The notes under the pieces are model-generated. The model made no database searches. It was not told where the DNA came from and worked only from the letters and a program-made list of their open reading frames with translations. A stretch of DNA of 64,000 bases from positions 83,399,602-83,463,601 of the forward strand of contig OX421963.1 of the NCBI GenBank assembly GCA_949128115.1. Reading direction: 5' to 3'. The position numbers and the translations under genes are program-made. This document shows positions 34,744-45,654 of this stretch, piece by piece. The DNA is from Anaspis maculata (lineage: Eukaryota; Arthropoda; Insecta; Coleoptera; Scraptiidae). Position 1 is the stretch's first letter. Every line of letters begins with the position of its first letter.

Positions 34744-36258
34744 TAAGAACCAAAAGCGTGCTTTCCTATTCCACCTTCAAAATGAGTAATAAGTGGAGCT
34801 CAGGACCTGACTTCATACCGAATGTTTTTGTTAAAGATTGTGCGTCGGCGCTTGTCAGGCCACTGCTTCACATATTCAACATTGCACTGAAGACCTCCAC
34901 CTTCCCTTCTCGTTAGAAATTGGCTAGAATATGCCCAGTCTTGAAGTCTGGGAAGAACTATCGTCCCATATCTATGATCTCCTTACTGGCCAAGGTCTTC
35001 GAGATCTGCATTGATAGATCGATGGCCGGCGTTGTTGCTCGCCGATTGCAATGGAGCCAACATGGGTTTGTCGGCGGTAGATCGACGACAGCTAATCTGG
35101 CTACGATCATCCATGATGTGGCTACGTCACTGGACAGCCGAGGACAGACGGATATCATTTACACCGATTTTGCGAAGGCCTTCGACAGAGTGGACCATAC
35201 AATCCTGCTGAACAAATTGAGTACTTTCGGCTTCCATCACAGATTGGTAAGCTTCTTCAAGTCCTACCTTGCGAACAGGGAGCAGTTTGTTGAGATTTAC
35301 GGCCATCGCTCTCAGAACTACATGGCAACGAGTGACGTCCCCCAAGGAACGAACCTGTCTCCGAGAATGTTTACCATCTTTATTAACGACATCACCAAGG
35401 GTATTTCGAGTAAAGTCTTGTTGTTTGCGGATGACCTCAAGATCTATAGGGATATACGTCGCCCAGATGACTGCATTCTGCTTCAGGGGGACCTCGACGT
35501 CCTTTCTTCATGGTGTACCGTAAACAATTTCCAGTTCAACACCAAGAAATGCAAAATAACCAGCTACTCTCGATGTGAAATCATCTATGAATACCCTTAT
35601 ATTCTGTCTGGAGCGGTTCTGGAACGGAGTACAGAATGTCGGGACCTTGGGATCACCTTTTAACCGACACTTAAATTTGATAGACATATATCTTCAATGG
35701 TGAACTCAGCATCCAGGACGATGGGCTACATTGCTCGCAACTGCTCCGAATTTAGAGATGGAACCGTTTTCCTGGCACTCTTCAACTCCATCGTACGTCC
35801 GAAGTTGGAGTATGGAAGTCTGATTTGGAATCCTCAACAAGAAGGACTGAAACTGCAAGTCGAAAAATTACAGAGGAAGTTCCTCAAGTTCGTGAGCAAG
35901 ACGCTGGACGGGTACTGCCCTCCCAGGGGTATCCCTCAGGGGGTCCTCCTTCGGAGATTTGATGTTGATTCCCTCGCACACAGAAGGGAGGTGGCTTCGC
36001 TCATGCTTCTTCACGGGTTGTGCCACGGCTACGTCGACGACAGCTATCTTCTTGGGCAGATCTGCTTCGCGGTTCCGAGACTCCACACCCGTCATCACCG
36101 GACGTTTTGGCTGCCTAAAGCCAACACCAACGTCCTCCGAGCCTCCCCACTGCATGCAGCGTGTGAGCTGTACAATTCCAAGTGCCCTGACGTTGACATT
36201 AATCACGAGAGGAAGTCGAGGTTCAAAGGCTTGGTTTCAGATTCCTTGAAGCTTTAAA
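34744..36258 (+). pseudogene. Non-LTR reverse transcriptase ORF2, 5'-truncated
   Basis: The protein covers an almost complete RT domain of the CR1/Jockey group: WSSGPDFIPN (fingers), KNYRPISMISLLAKVFE, GFVGGRSTTANL, the catalytic TDFAKAFDRVDH, SDVPQGTNLSPRMFTIFIND, the FADDLKIY active-site box, and a C-terminal region with IVRPKLEYGSLIWNP. There is no RNase H and no endonuclease; the 5' end is lost. Two stops break the frame: TAG at 34915-34917, in a position that is normally Trp (TGG), and TAA at 35661-35663 after DLGITF. The frame then continues to 36258. It has about 500 codons in all. The 3' UTR and a (TTTA)n tail follow at once. Confidence 0.9.
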
Positions 36259-36414
36259 ATGTGAATGTTAATTTTCATAAGTGATTGTTAAAATCTATGT
36301 CATTTGTACCGTTTTAAATGTAACGTAACGTAACGTACATATTTTCAGTTCTCTGTAATTGGGCTCGACCTGTTGAGAATAAACCTATTATTTATTTATT
36401 TATTTATTTATTTA
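36259..36414 (+). repeat. 3' UTR and (TTTA)n tail of the RT element
   Basis: Three GTAAC repeats lie at 36320-36336. The sequence GGGCTCGACCTGTTGAG leads to AATAAA and then (TTTA)n at 36388-36414, which marks the 3' end of the retrotransposon. Confidence 0.85.
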
Positions 36415-36419
36415 TATAC

Positions 36420-36857
36420 TCGTCAATGTGTTTAAATGACTTCTCATTCTTATACCTGACTTTACGTTGACGCTGTCAACAAGGATTGCTAGCGTTCTAA
36501 AGTATTCTCCAAAGGATGAGTTTCCCTTAATGATTATTTCAAAGCCGTCACACATCAATACTCCGATGAACGCCTGGTTCTACACCTTGACCAACATTTA
36601 AACTTTGTTTGGGTGCGTGGTTCGAAATTCTTATCGTGGATTCATCAGATTCAATATAACCGTTGGTGTTATAGGTTATGTAAGGGTTAGGCCCAGCGTC
36701 CAGACATCGAAAAAGGAGTGAGTGAATTTCTGCCAGCGGTGGGAACTTTTTCTTCTCTTTTCTGTTGTTTCCCCGCAATCTAAGTTTGTGGGCCGGTGTG
36801 TGCGGGGCTCCTCTTGTTATGAATCTCTTCTCAAAGGCTGCGTGTCTTATATCGGGA
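36420..36857 (+). mobile_element. Family A interior fragment
   Basis: Aligns with the interior of the 13.6-15.6 kb copy in opposite orientation: AATACTCCGATGAACGCC, CTACACCTTGACCAACATT, GGTTCGAAATTCTTATCG, GGTTAGGCCCAGCGTC and GGGCCGGTGTGTGCGGG. It is cut on the left by the RT element's tail and on the right by a poly(T) run that is the poly(A) end of a minus-strand Jockey fragment. Confidence 0.85.
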
Positions 36858-37200
36858 CTTTTTTTTTTTCATTACTGACACATTAGTCAGCCTTTTCAAA
36901 CACTACAACATTGAACAAAGAACATCAACATTGGGTTTCATGACTGCATGGAAGTTAAACGGCACGTGCAAGCGGGAGGCGCGAGGGAAGGTTCAGCGGG
37001 TGACGACGCTCCAGTCTTCAGGCCTTTGGCAGGTGGATCAGCCCCTCCGCTAGGGGATTCGGGTGCTGGACAAGACGGTCTCGATAGCGCTGCATCGACG
37101 ATGTAATCTCTTCCCTGATAGTGGGAACGTCGAGGTCTCGGTGGATGACTCCGCCGGGAACGTAGGAGAGGGCGCCGCAAATCATTCGAATTGTTTTGGA
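36858..37200 (-). pseudogene. Jockey-clade RT C-terminus with poly(A) tail
   Basis: On the minus strand the frame reads TIRMICGALSYVPGG, VIHRDLDVPTIREEI and YRDRLVQHPNPLAEGL. The ordered pattern (PWYV)...IHRDLxxPTVxEEI...Y..RL..HPNPLA is specific to Jockey-clade elements. After a stop near 37020 comes a short 3' UTR, ending in an A-run on the minus strand (T-run at 36860-36870). The 5' side is cut at 37200 by the (TTATC)n tail of another retrotransposon. Confidence 0.8.
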
Positions 37201-37745
37201 TAAGATAAGATAAGATAAGATAAGATAAGATAAGATAATAATTTTTCACAAAGATATACACGAATATAAACAAATAAATGTATAGATTGCAAAATTGTCA
37301 CATATTTCGGGAAAAAACTACATTAAAATTATTATATACAGAATTCATGCAATAGTCGAATAATATTGTTGCAGTGTAAATGGCTCAAGATCGACAAGGT
37401 AATCACGAAGCTGTTGTTTGTGCTTTCTTAAATTTCTACAATCCTTGATTCTTCCTAGCAAACTATCAAATAATCTAATACAGGAATAAAAACTACTCTT
37501 CTCATACAGGGACAACTTATGGTATGAATAATTATAAAAAAATGTTCTCTTTTTTCTTACAGGTACTAAGTGTGAAAACAGTGATATATTCTTGAACATG
37601 AACAACAGTATTTCAAATATATAAAGGCCAGTGACAGTTAATATATTATTCTCTCCAAAAAGATTCGTGCAATCATGTCTTCGTGGGAGATTTAGAATAG
37701 TTCTCAACATTCTTCGCTGTACTCTACAAATCAATTGAGGTTTCC
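37201..37745 (-). pseudogene. Second non-LTR RT C-terminus with (TTATC)n tail
   Basis: The minus-strand frame (37734 to 37345) reads RMLRTILNLPRRHDCTNLF, NILTVTGLYIFEILLFMFKN and ends with YLVDLEPFTLQQYY. This matches the C-terminal region of Jockey-superfamily RTs, where an LxRxILGxPR block precedes a (I)LTVxxLYIxExLxFxxKN block. A 3' UTR of about 100 bp leads to (TTATC)n at 37240-37201. The tail abuts the Jockey fragment, which shows that this copy inserted into it. No catalytic motif is retained. Confidence 0.75.
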
Positions 37746-37809
37746 AATTTTCCGTTGTCTCTCTTTACTGTGACGTCATGCGTATAAGAGATGGTTAATC
37801 GAGGTCATT

Positions 37810-38007
37810 GGGCGCTTCCCAATAAGGCGTATGAGGACACAATTCGACACATATGGGCACAATTTGACACAGCTAGCGTTTCAATAGCAGTAATAGCACC
37901 ACATGTCGACACAATCGAAACATTGGCGAGGCTGGAGTTTGGAATTGAGCTGGCAAGTGCATTTTGACATTGTGTATCCGTCTCGTCGCAGTTATTGGAA
38001 AGCGCCC
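37810..38007. mobile_element. 198-bp MITE with GGGCGCTT ends
   Basis: GGGCGCTTCCCAATAA on the left is matched by TTATTGGAAAGCGCCC on the right, with one mismatch. The interior is non-coding and includes paired GACACAATT-type motifs. No target duplication was identified. Confidence 0.7.
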
Positions 38008-38198
38008 TATGTTTCTTGAGATTCTTGACATTTCGTTTCTGACAATGGAAAATTTCTCGAATCTGACAAGCGCTCTGTCGTGTATTCATCTGATTTCAGC
38101 ATGGATTTCATGATTTCACTTGTTCTTACCCTCGTTCTCACCGATAAGTGTGTTATATGTCGTGGAATAGTGGAAAACTGTAGTAGATGCTTACAGAA

Positions 38199-38372
38199 AT
38201 GGTTCAAGGGTGTTGTGTCGCTTTATGCGAGTGCGAGAATAAGACGAATACACCCGGCATAATCATGCACCGGTTCACAAAAGACCCAAACTTGATGAAA
38301 GTGTGGCTGCACCAGCACCAGCAGGGATCACGCTGCACCAGACAATGCTTGATGTTTCTGCCAACATCGTGA
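38199..38372 (+). pseudogene. THAP zinc-finger fragment
   Basis: From the ATG at 38199 the frame gives MVQGCCVALCECENKTN, then IIMHRFTKDPNLMKVWLHQH. An early CxxxC close to the start, a hydrophobic-HRF-x-KDP block and a following Trp are the first half of the THAP C2CH DNA-binding domain. The second half (the C-x2-H pair) is not preserved: the frame drifts after about residue 45. THAP domains occur in P-element-type transposases and in host factors derived from them. This is a relic, and its parent cannot be told. Confidence 0.55.
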
Positions 38373-38641
38373 AGCGTCGTAGGTTGACAAAAATTCATTA
38401 ATGCCATTTGGACTACTTCGTAATTTGTAGCCTCTTGTGAAATTGGCTTCCACGTGCATCTTACTACGAAAAAACTTTCTTGCTTCGTCCATTAAAAACT
38501 CCCCTCGAAACTCCCTTATGGGCTCTAGTGACTTTCCCCACATGATAATGGGAACAGTATAGCTAACCGATTCAGAATTCCCGCAAAAGTCAGAAACGAA
38601 ACGTCCAAACGTCATAAACGTCAAAACGTCAAAGGTGACCT

Positions 38642-38702
38642 CAATTTACCAACATGCGCCGTCCAGCTCAGGTTCCCGTCCAAAACCATCCCAAGAAATT
38701 TG
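38642..38702 (-). pseudogene. RT fragment joined to a Jockey copy
   Basis: On the minus strand the segment reads KFLGMVLDGNLSWTAHVGKL, which is the FLGxxLDxxLSWxxHV block found between the RT palm and thumb in many non-LTR elements. It follows directly on the Jockey fragment at 38693-39350, in another frame, across the shared bases CAAATTTC. Confidence 0.6.
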
Positions 38703-39350
38703 GAAATTTGGACTGGAATCTTTGAATCCTATCGATGTTGCTGTTGCTTGCGGTACCCCATAGTTGGATACCATGGGTCCACTTGAGTTTCAGGATGGAC
38801 GTGTACAGCAGAAGCTTGTTCTTCAAGGACAGTCTCGAGTGGTGCCCCATGAACCAGTACATGTCCCTGAGTGTATGACCCAAATGTGACCTCTCTTTCC
38901 AGATATGCCTCCTCCTCGTTAGGCGACGATCCAAATGGAGCCTCAGGTATTAAACTCCTTTTCTTCTGTGGAAGGAGAACGCCGTTCAGGTTTACAGGAA
39001 ATTACAGGTGAGCATGTGTCTCTCCGGAGTGTGAAAGTGATTTGAGTCGACTTTGAGCTGTTTGCCTTCATTCGTCACGTGTTTAGCTATCGTTGCAGTT
39101 TGCTGAGGTGTTTCTGCAGGAAATGCAAAGCCAGGTTCGGATCCTGGTGCGAAGCCATAACAGCCGTATCATCTGCGAACGTTGCTATCCTCGTATTATG
39201 GGTTATCGGCAGGTCCAATGTGTAGAAGAGGTAAAATATGGGACCCAGTAGACTTCCCTGGGAAACCCCGACCAACACCGGAACCAGTGGGGAGTCCGCT
39301 TCGCCAACTCTAGTTGTTATGTACCTCTCCGTGAGATAATTATGATAGCA
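38693..39350 (-). pseudogene. Jockey-clade reverse transcriptase fragment
   Basis: Read from 39350 downwards: YLTERYITTRVG, GVSQGSLLGPIFYLFYTLDL, TRIATFADDTAVMASHQDP (catalytic FADD), then after a stop and degraded stretch LDRRLTRRRHIWKERSHL, MYWFMGHHSRLSLKNKLLLY, TSILKLKWTHGIQLWGTAS and NSNIDRIQRFQSK. The block order and wording are those of Jockey-clade RTs. There are several stops or shifts between 39087 and 38934. The RT N-terminal half and endonuclease are missing. Confidence 0.9.
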
Positions 39351-39442
39351 GAATTCGACAGTGTGGGTGGGGTAGGTTTTTATTTATTTTGTATATCAAG
39401 CCCTCGTGCCCTCAGACTACTTATTCTTTTTGCATTGATCCT

Positions 39443-39507
39443 TGGAGGCTATGGTAATCTTTTATATATTTTGGAAAGGATTATAATTATATGTCCTGTG
39501 CCATTAA
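39443..39507 (+). mobile_element. Small family A remnant
   Basis: GGCTATGGTAATCTTTT, TTGGAAAGGATT and TGTCCTGTGCC occur here in the same order and spacing as in the interior of the minus-strand family A copy (14810-14870). Confidence 0.6.
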
Positions 39508-40090
39508 ACTGCCCACAGGTACCTGTTCCAAAAGCCATGAAAAAAACTAAGTGGGCTGAACAGGGCTCCAACTACACTTGAAGACACAATGGGACCCGAT
39601 AGGGCTCAGGACATGACATGACGGCAGATGGCACATCGCTGCTTGCTGCCCCGGAAGTCACGGAAAATGCAAGGGAGCTCAATAGGGCTCAAATTACGAC
39701 GAAGACAAAAAAGGGGGTCCGCTGGAGTTCTTGATAGGTGAAACAAGACTGCAAAGGGGATCCAGCGGAGTTCTTGATAGGTGATACAAGACTGCAAATG
39801 GGATCTTACTGGACATCTAAAAGCTATGGAATCATAAGAGGACTCACTAGACCTCAAAAATCACACTGGAAGTGAGGGGCCCGACAGGGGCCGAATATCA
39901 CATGAAGGTACAAGGGACTCACCAGTGCTTCCAAAGCTTGGTATATCAGCAGAAAAATGCGAAGGGACTAAGCAGAGATACAAAGACATGAAAAAACCAG
40001 GATGATGTGCGGTAGGGCTCTCAATACTACAAAAAAGCATGATGGAGCTTACTAAATTTCGAAAAGCAACGAAAAAATACAAATTGGCTT
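39508..40090 (-). repeat. Degenerate GAGCCC repeat in opposite orientation
   Basis: Units such as GGGACCCGATAGGGCTC and GGGGTCCGCTGGAGTTC recur every 40-55 bp. On the complementary strand they read GAGCCCTATCGGGTCCC, as in the blocks at 23020-27931. Two near-identical neighbouring copies (39716 and 39759) show recent local duplication. Confidence 0.65.
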
Positions 40091-40214
40091 ATTGAAGCTG
40101 AGGTAAAGGGCAAAAAATTATTTTGCGACGGATTGTCCGTGAGATGGATTGTCCGAATTGGTGGAAAGCTGAAACTCCTGGCTCGATTTGATTCTTTTGT
40201 TGTGTTGCTTCCTG

Positions 40215-41782
40215 CCAAAGGACCCTGCACAATTCTTATGGAAAATGGCTCCCGGTTAAATTCTCTGAATTTTTGATATGTTGTAGCTCATGAGTAGAGA
40301 GCGGATTCATATTTTTTTACATGTTCTATTCGCTAAGTTGGATGCAACTGTCGACTTGCAGCTTGACGTTTTCATCTACAAGGAACCTAAATACCAAGTT
40401 TTATTCAGCATATAATTTATTATTTTGACTTTATACTGCATACAAATTGATAGTCCATATAATCGCATATAGCCGCATATTTAGTCCATATTCTTGCACA
40501 TAACTGAATAGTTGTCACTATTTTGGCCATTCCATCTTCATGTGCGAGAAAATCACGATATTTTGATTTCAAGGAAAAAATAATTTGAAATTTTCGAAGA
40601 GAAAATTATTTTTTTACTTTGATGGTCAAAGTTGGTTGGTTGGTTTCACATGTAAATATTGTATTTTTCACCATTCTTGCAGCTTATATCACATATTTAC
40701 TCACATATATTGCTCTATTTGAACATTTTTACCGCATATTTTGATACTTTTTAAGCGCATATAAACTGCATATTTTGGACTTTTTTACCGCATATAAATC
40801 CGCTCTCTACTCATGAGATACTAATCTGATACCGTGAACCCCGAACTCAAATAATGGACAGTTTTTTACTCACAGGGGGTTGAAGTTGTAGGTTTTGACG
40901 GCTTCAAAATGATATTATGACGTTGATAAAAGCTTTCTATTTGGTTTCTCTTCAAGTTGTGTTTCATGCTGAATGTATTTATTTGACAGAAAAATATCAA
41001 CCCCCTCCTCCATCTCCAACCCCTATCTACCATAATAAAGTTCGAGATTTCTCTCAAAAGCCATGCGGATGGCTTTTGTGATTTAAATTATGAATTTTGA
41101 CATAAAATTTTTTCTCCACCCCTAATGTTGAGGTGCCGATTTTCCAATTTTCCTCGGTTAATTTGACTGAATTTTTGGTATTATGTACTTCTAATTCTGT
41201 TGAACAAAAAGTTTCCATACCAAAACTTATTCCTATGAACAGTTTTTGTTCTGCAGGGGACTGAAGTTCAATATTTATGCTCTCAAATCTCCAACTTCAG
41301 TTCCCTGTAGAACAAAAACTGTACATACGAATAAGTTTTGACATGAAAACTTTTTGTTCATCAGAATTAGAAGTACACAATACCAAAATTCAGCCAAATT
41401 AAGTGAGGAAAATTGGAAAATCGGCACCCCAACATTAGGGGTGAAAAAAATTCATAATTTAAATCACAGAAGCCATCTGCATGGCTTTTGAAAGTAGTCT
41501 CGAATTTTGTGGTGGTAGATAGAAGAGGGGGGTGAAGAAGGGGGTTGATATTTTTCTGTCGAATAAATACATTCAGCATGAAACACAACTTGAAGAGAAA
41601 CGAAATAGAAAGCTTTTATTTACGTCCGAATATCATTTTTAAGCCGTCAAAACCTCCAACTTCAACCCCCTGTGGGTAAAAAACTGTCCATTATTCGAGT
41701 TTGGGGTTCACGGTATTTGATTAGTATCTCATGAAATTTAGCCGGGAGCCATTTTCCTTAAGAATCGTGCAGGGTCCTTTGG
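40215..41782. mobile_element. 1.57-kb foldback element
   Basis: CCAAAGGACCCTGCAC at the left end is matched by GTGCAGGGTCCTTTGG at the right. Once the inserted hAT MITE is removed, the arms pair continuously to a centre near 41275, with shared blocks GAAAATGGCTCCCGG, GTGAACCCC, ACAGGGGGTTGAAGTT, GAAAGCTT-type and GAACAAAAACTGT. Divergence is about 10%. It encodes nothing recognisable; frames at 40866 and 41367 come from the two arms. Confidence 0.92.
40295..40809. mobile_element. hAT MITE with perfect 8-bp duplication
   Basis: The ends are TAGAGAGCGGATTCATAT and its near-inverse ATATAAATCCGCTCTCTA. The flanks are identical: CTCATGAG at 40287-40294 and at 40810-40817. The uninterrupted target can be read in the other foldback arm (CATGAGATACTAATC, reverse complement of 41722-41736), confirming the insertion point. 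The ends hold many GCATAT motifs, for example CCGCATAT, as expected for hAT subterminal binding sites. Non-coding. Confidence 0.93.
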
Positions 41783-44700
41783 TTCTATTCATTGGATAAA
41801 TTCTGAATAATTAAATATGGCTAAGTTTTCTTTAGGGGAGATTAACGGAGTGTGTGTGTCTCTGTCTATAATCTTCCACGATAACAGCCACCATGTTGAT
41901 CCAATCAACTTGAAATTCGATATGCGGACATGATTTTGCTGTCGAATGAGTGTGTTACGTTTTGGCTGTCATCTGTCGAACCAAAATGTCACTATAAAAA
42001 ATGACAGAAGTTGTATCTCGCACGGAGCTTGACATGCAATATGTCATTTGAAAGCCCTTGGAAAACTGTACTCAAGACTGCTAAAAGTATTTTCGCCTGT
42101 TATCTGTCGAATATTTAAAAATGTCGAATTTCAAAGTTTTGTTATTATTTCAATCCAAATCTATCCGATGGATTTGGACAGACTCGGCAAGAAGCGACAC
42201 TACAACGGAATCAAATGACATCTGCAGTTCAAGCTTCCACCGTTTCCTAGTCTGGAGCTACGTATTTTCATTCATGTTTGCTATTTCTCACCCTCTATAC
42301 AGCTCCTGCCCAAATTCAACCAAAACATCCGAAAAGGTGTGATTGCTGATTATCTAAGAAATGTATTCCACATAGTCGCTATGTTCCTTTATTCAAAATC
42401 CCACGGAACTACATAAGCTTTTGGACTTCTGTAGGTATATAATTGTATAGTGCTGGAGGAATAATTCCGGGGAACTTCAAGAGAAAATCTAATGGAGTCT
42501 TGGGAATTCTGGACACAAGCACGGATAGTCCAGCAGAATTAGTGTGAGTTTTGATAGGTAGGTACCTGTATTATATAGATAGTGATTGATAAAAATCCAG
42601 AAGCTGAGGAATTGCGAGTCTTTGGAGAATCCATAATTCACCGATTGCTTTTTTTCAAATTGGAAAACCAAATGCGCAATATTCTAGTGAAATGTTTTAG
42701 GTATCTAGAGTTTGGCGACACTGTTCCAAGCGACAGATAAGTCAGAAGTCAGCGGTCAAATTGATGTACGATTGAACGAGTTACCTACAAGCCATTATCA
42801 GCAACACATCACGGCACAAGATCTTGCAGTTAACAATATACTTCTCATGCATGCTGTTCTGTCACATTTTGAGTATTTCAACTGCCGTAATGTTTCAGCC
42901 CCTGATTTGGAAAGGCGTCACGTGGGTCACTATCAGGGCCTATCATCTGACTCTGACATGAATTCAATTTGAACCTGAATGCGGGACTTCTCGCGCATGC
43001 CATTTCAAATTTCGTCGATAAAGCATTCGGTGAATTAAAGAGCTCCTCATTACAGACTGTATGTTCTACAATGCAAGTTCAATGAAGTTTACCAAAAAAT
43101 TCCGATCGGTCACAATCAGGTTTTGGCCTTTCTCTACTCCAAATTCCAGGAAACGATAGATTAACCTCTTCTCTCCTATAACCATGACTCATCACAATAA
43201 TACTCAGAAAATGGTCCCATATGGGTGATTTATTTGTTTATATTCGCGATGCCGGAGAAATCGATACTTTGATAATGCTAATGTTTATCCCATTGATGTA
43301 CACAATATTTTTATTGCGCTCTTATATAAATCCGAGTCCAGCAGCGCGCGCTGGTAGTACTTATGCAAATTTATTCAGAGAGTCTCACTCTCTGGCCGCC
43401 GTTATTATATCAAATAGCGTATTTTATTGGGACTCAATAAAAGTTTAATGTTACTCTACAAGTAGTTGGATAATTCTCGAATTAACATAAAATGAGCGCG
43501 GCGACGGTGTCCAACGTGTGCTGCTGTTAGGCTCTTCGGATGTAAAAAATCCCGAAATTACGGCCCCAAATTGTCCATAAATCCGCCTTAAACGGCCCAT
43601 TACAGAACAATCTTAATTGTACGCATAAACCTAATTTTTATGCCGATAGCATCGACAGAAATGCAAATTTTTCGAAAGAGAGACTGCCACCGGCGCAGCG
43701 CGGAATGGAAATGATCCAGAATAACCACGCGGTGCTGAAAGCATCATCAGCATTTTTTGCTTTGATCTCCGCAGCGCATCAATTGACATTTTCTTTATCT
43801 TCGTCGCCTTGAAATTTCGTTACATTTTCGGCGTGTCTGACCTATAATTTGCAAAATGTCGCGCGACAGTTTTTTTTTTGTGTAGCGTTGCACGAGAAAA
43901 ACCGTTGCAGAAGAAGAAGACCTGCGGATTGTGAAAGTTCTAAGCGCATTTAAGCGGTCTTATTTATGTTAATCCGGCAATCGTCATTATCCCAAGTGCG
44001 TGTGATATTAAATTTGCATCGGAATTGAATGGAACACGTCGTTGGATGCAATAATAATAACTACCAATTGACACGTTCGTGTAATTTGCATACGTAAAAG
44101 GGGCTCCAGGGGTATCTCTATTATCTTGTTCTTGTATGGAGTGCATTAGGACAAATCCAATTTCTTCACTAGTTTCAATCGTTGATGGAGATTGGAGACT
44201 CTGATGTGCGATTAAGCAACGAACCCGGCTGAAATTCAATTTTCAGGCTATAGCCTGTATGCTATGATGAAATGACTGTTCATTGACCCTGCTCCTGAGA
44301 CAATCTCCCGCCGCATAAAATAAATTGTCTTTAACACGTTGATTTGGTACACCACCTACCGTAACATAATCGCGAAATTTATAATATATCCTTCGCGAGT
44401 GCCAACGCTGAGCGTCATAGAGAAGACTTTGAGTCATCATCAATCGGAGATTTTCTCTTTTCGCCTATCATCCTTGCCGTCTATTCCATTTTCGTGGAAT
44501 TAATTAGAGACCACTTGGGCGAAGAGAGACTGGGAGAGACACGGAGACGAGAGAAAAAATTGTTGGCTTCTGTGGTGTGTGCAGAGGCAGCGTTTTATTT
44601 CTCGAACTCGGTTAATCTACCGTCCGAGAAGCGGCCGATGTCGGTATTCAGTGTTTGTCCGTATTTGGCGCACAGACTCGGTTTCATTGGCAATGGTTGT

Positions 44701-45354
44701 TTTTGTCACATAATCTCAGTTGTTGACAAATACTTAAATCCCTATTGGATTCAACTTAGACATGTTTTATTTAATTAATGAGGTATCGGCGCATGCATGA
44801 GGTTCGCCGACATCACGTGCATAGTGGGCATTCATTGATATTTAAATGCGGGCAAAAGGGGAGGACGGCGGCGGCGACATTCAAGGGGACTTTCGTGACG
44901 TTATTTTAATTGGCCTGGCGATGGTGGACAATTATTGCCATCAGCTGATAGCCGATCTGGAAATTTCAATACCCGAGCATCAAGGAAACAGTTATACTTA
45001 CTCGGACGTTTGCAAGTATTATGCGTATAGAGGTATAGGTAAATGTACCTATGTTTCTCGTGTTAGCCTCAAGGTGCACCTTCTCCAATATTTCTAGTTT
45101 TATGTTTTTTTTTCAGCTCTCCCCAGTTTCCCAGTTGGCCCAGGTACGATAAATAAAGTCTGAAAACCGTGTTCGTTGTTGTAGGTATAAACACTTGACT
45201 AATTCCAATGTTTTCCCAGATTGAACTGTCGGTAACTAATTATAGAACGGTCTTGAGAAAGGTCTCATTTCTTCTATTTGATGATGATTAGAAAATCATT
45301 CAATCTCAATTTTGATAGCAACGCTCCCAAGGGAAAAATCATCACTTGAAAACA
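41783..45354. other. Unique-looking DNA; no gene seen
   Basis: None of the window's repeat families is visible. Open frames (42712-42972, 43221-43448, 44494-44778, 44846-45097) are unsupported. The segment from about 42990 to 44900 is rich in homeodomain-type TAAT sites and holds four POU octamers. Confidence 0.45.
43363..44091. promoter_or_regulatory. Cluster of four POU octamer motifs
   Basis: Perfect octamers occur at 43363-43370 (ATGCAAAT), 43661-43668 (ATGCAAAT), 44012-44019 (ATTTGCAT) and 44084-44091 (ATTTGCAT). The only other copy I saw in the 64-kb window is at 3253-3260. Octamers bind Oct/POU-family transcription factors. The clustering in non-repetitive DNA suggests an enhancer. 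The target gene is not in the window. Confidence 0.35.
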
Positions 45355-45565
45355 GGTGGTTCGATTCTGTTTCTTTCCACACCAGAATAGCAAAACCTGG
45401 AGAACCTTCAAAATGATGTCACTCGACCCCTGAATCCATGGAAATTTTTTCCAAGATGAAATGCCTAAGTGAATCTCAAAAACGGATTGGTTCGATTCTG
45501 TTTCTTCTTACATTTGAATAAGAAGAGTGAAAAGGCCTCCAAAACGATGTAGTGACAATTCAAGA
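45355..45565. repeat. Two-copy tandem duplication, ~130-bp period
   Basis: GGTTCGATTCTGTTTCTT occurs at about 45359 and 45490, in each case followed after about 40 bp by a TTCAAAATGATGT / TCCAAAACGATGT segment. The copies are diverged. Confidence 0.7.
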
Positions 45566-45654
45566 GAGTGACGACATTTTATTCTTTAATTATGGAACAG
45601 CTAATTTACAGATCAAACGAATTTACCAAGTGAAGTTCGATCTGGATTTGCTAC

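Noticed and set aside
44494..45097. Two plus-strand frames of 83-94 codons near the octamer cluster
   Set aside because: No domain, no splice context and no similarity that I recognise; probably chance frames in unique DNA.
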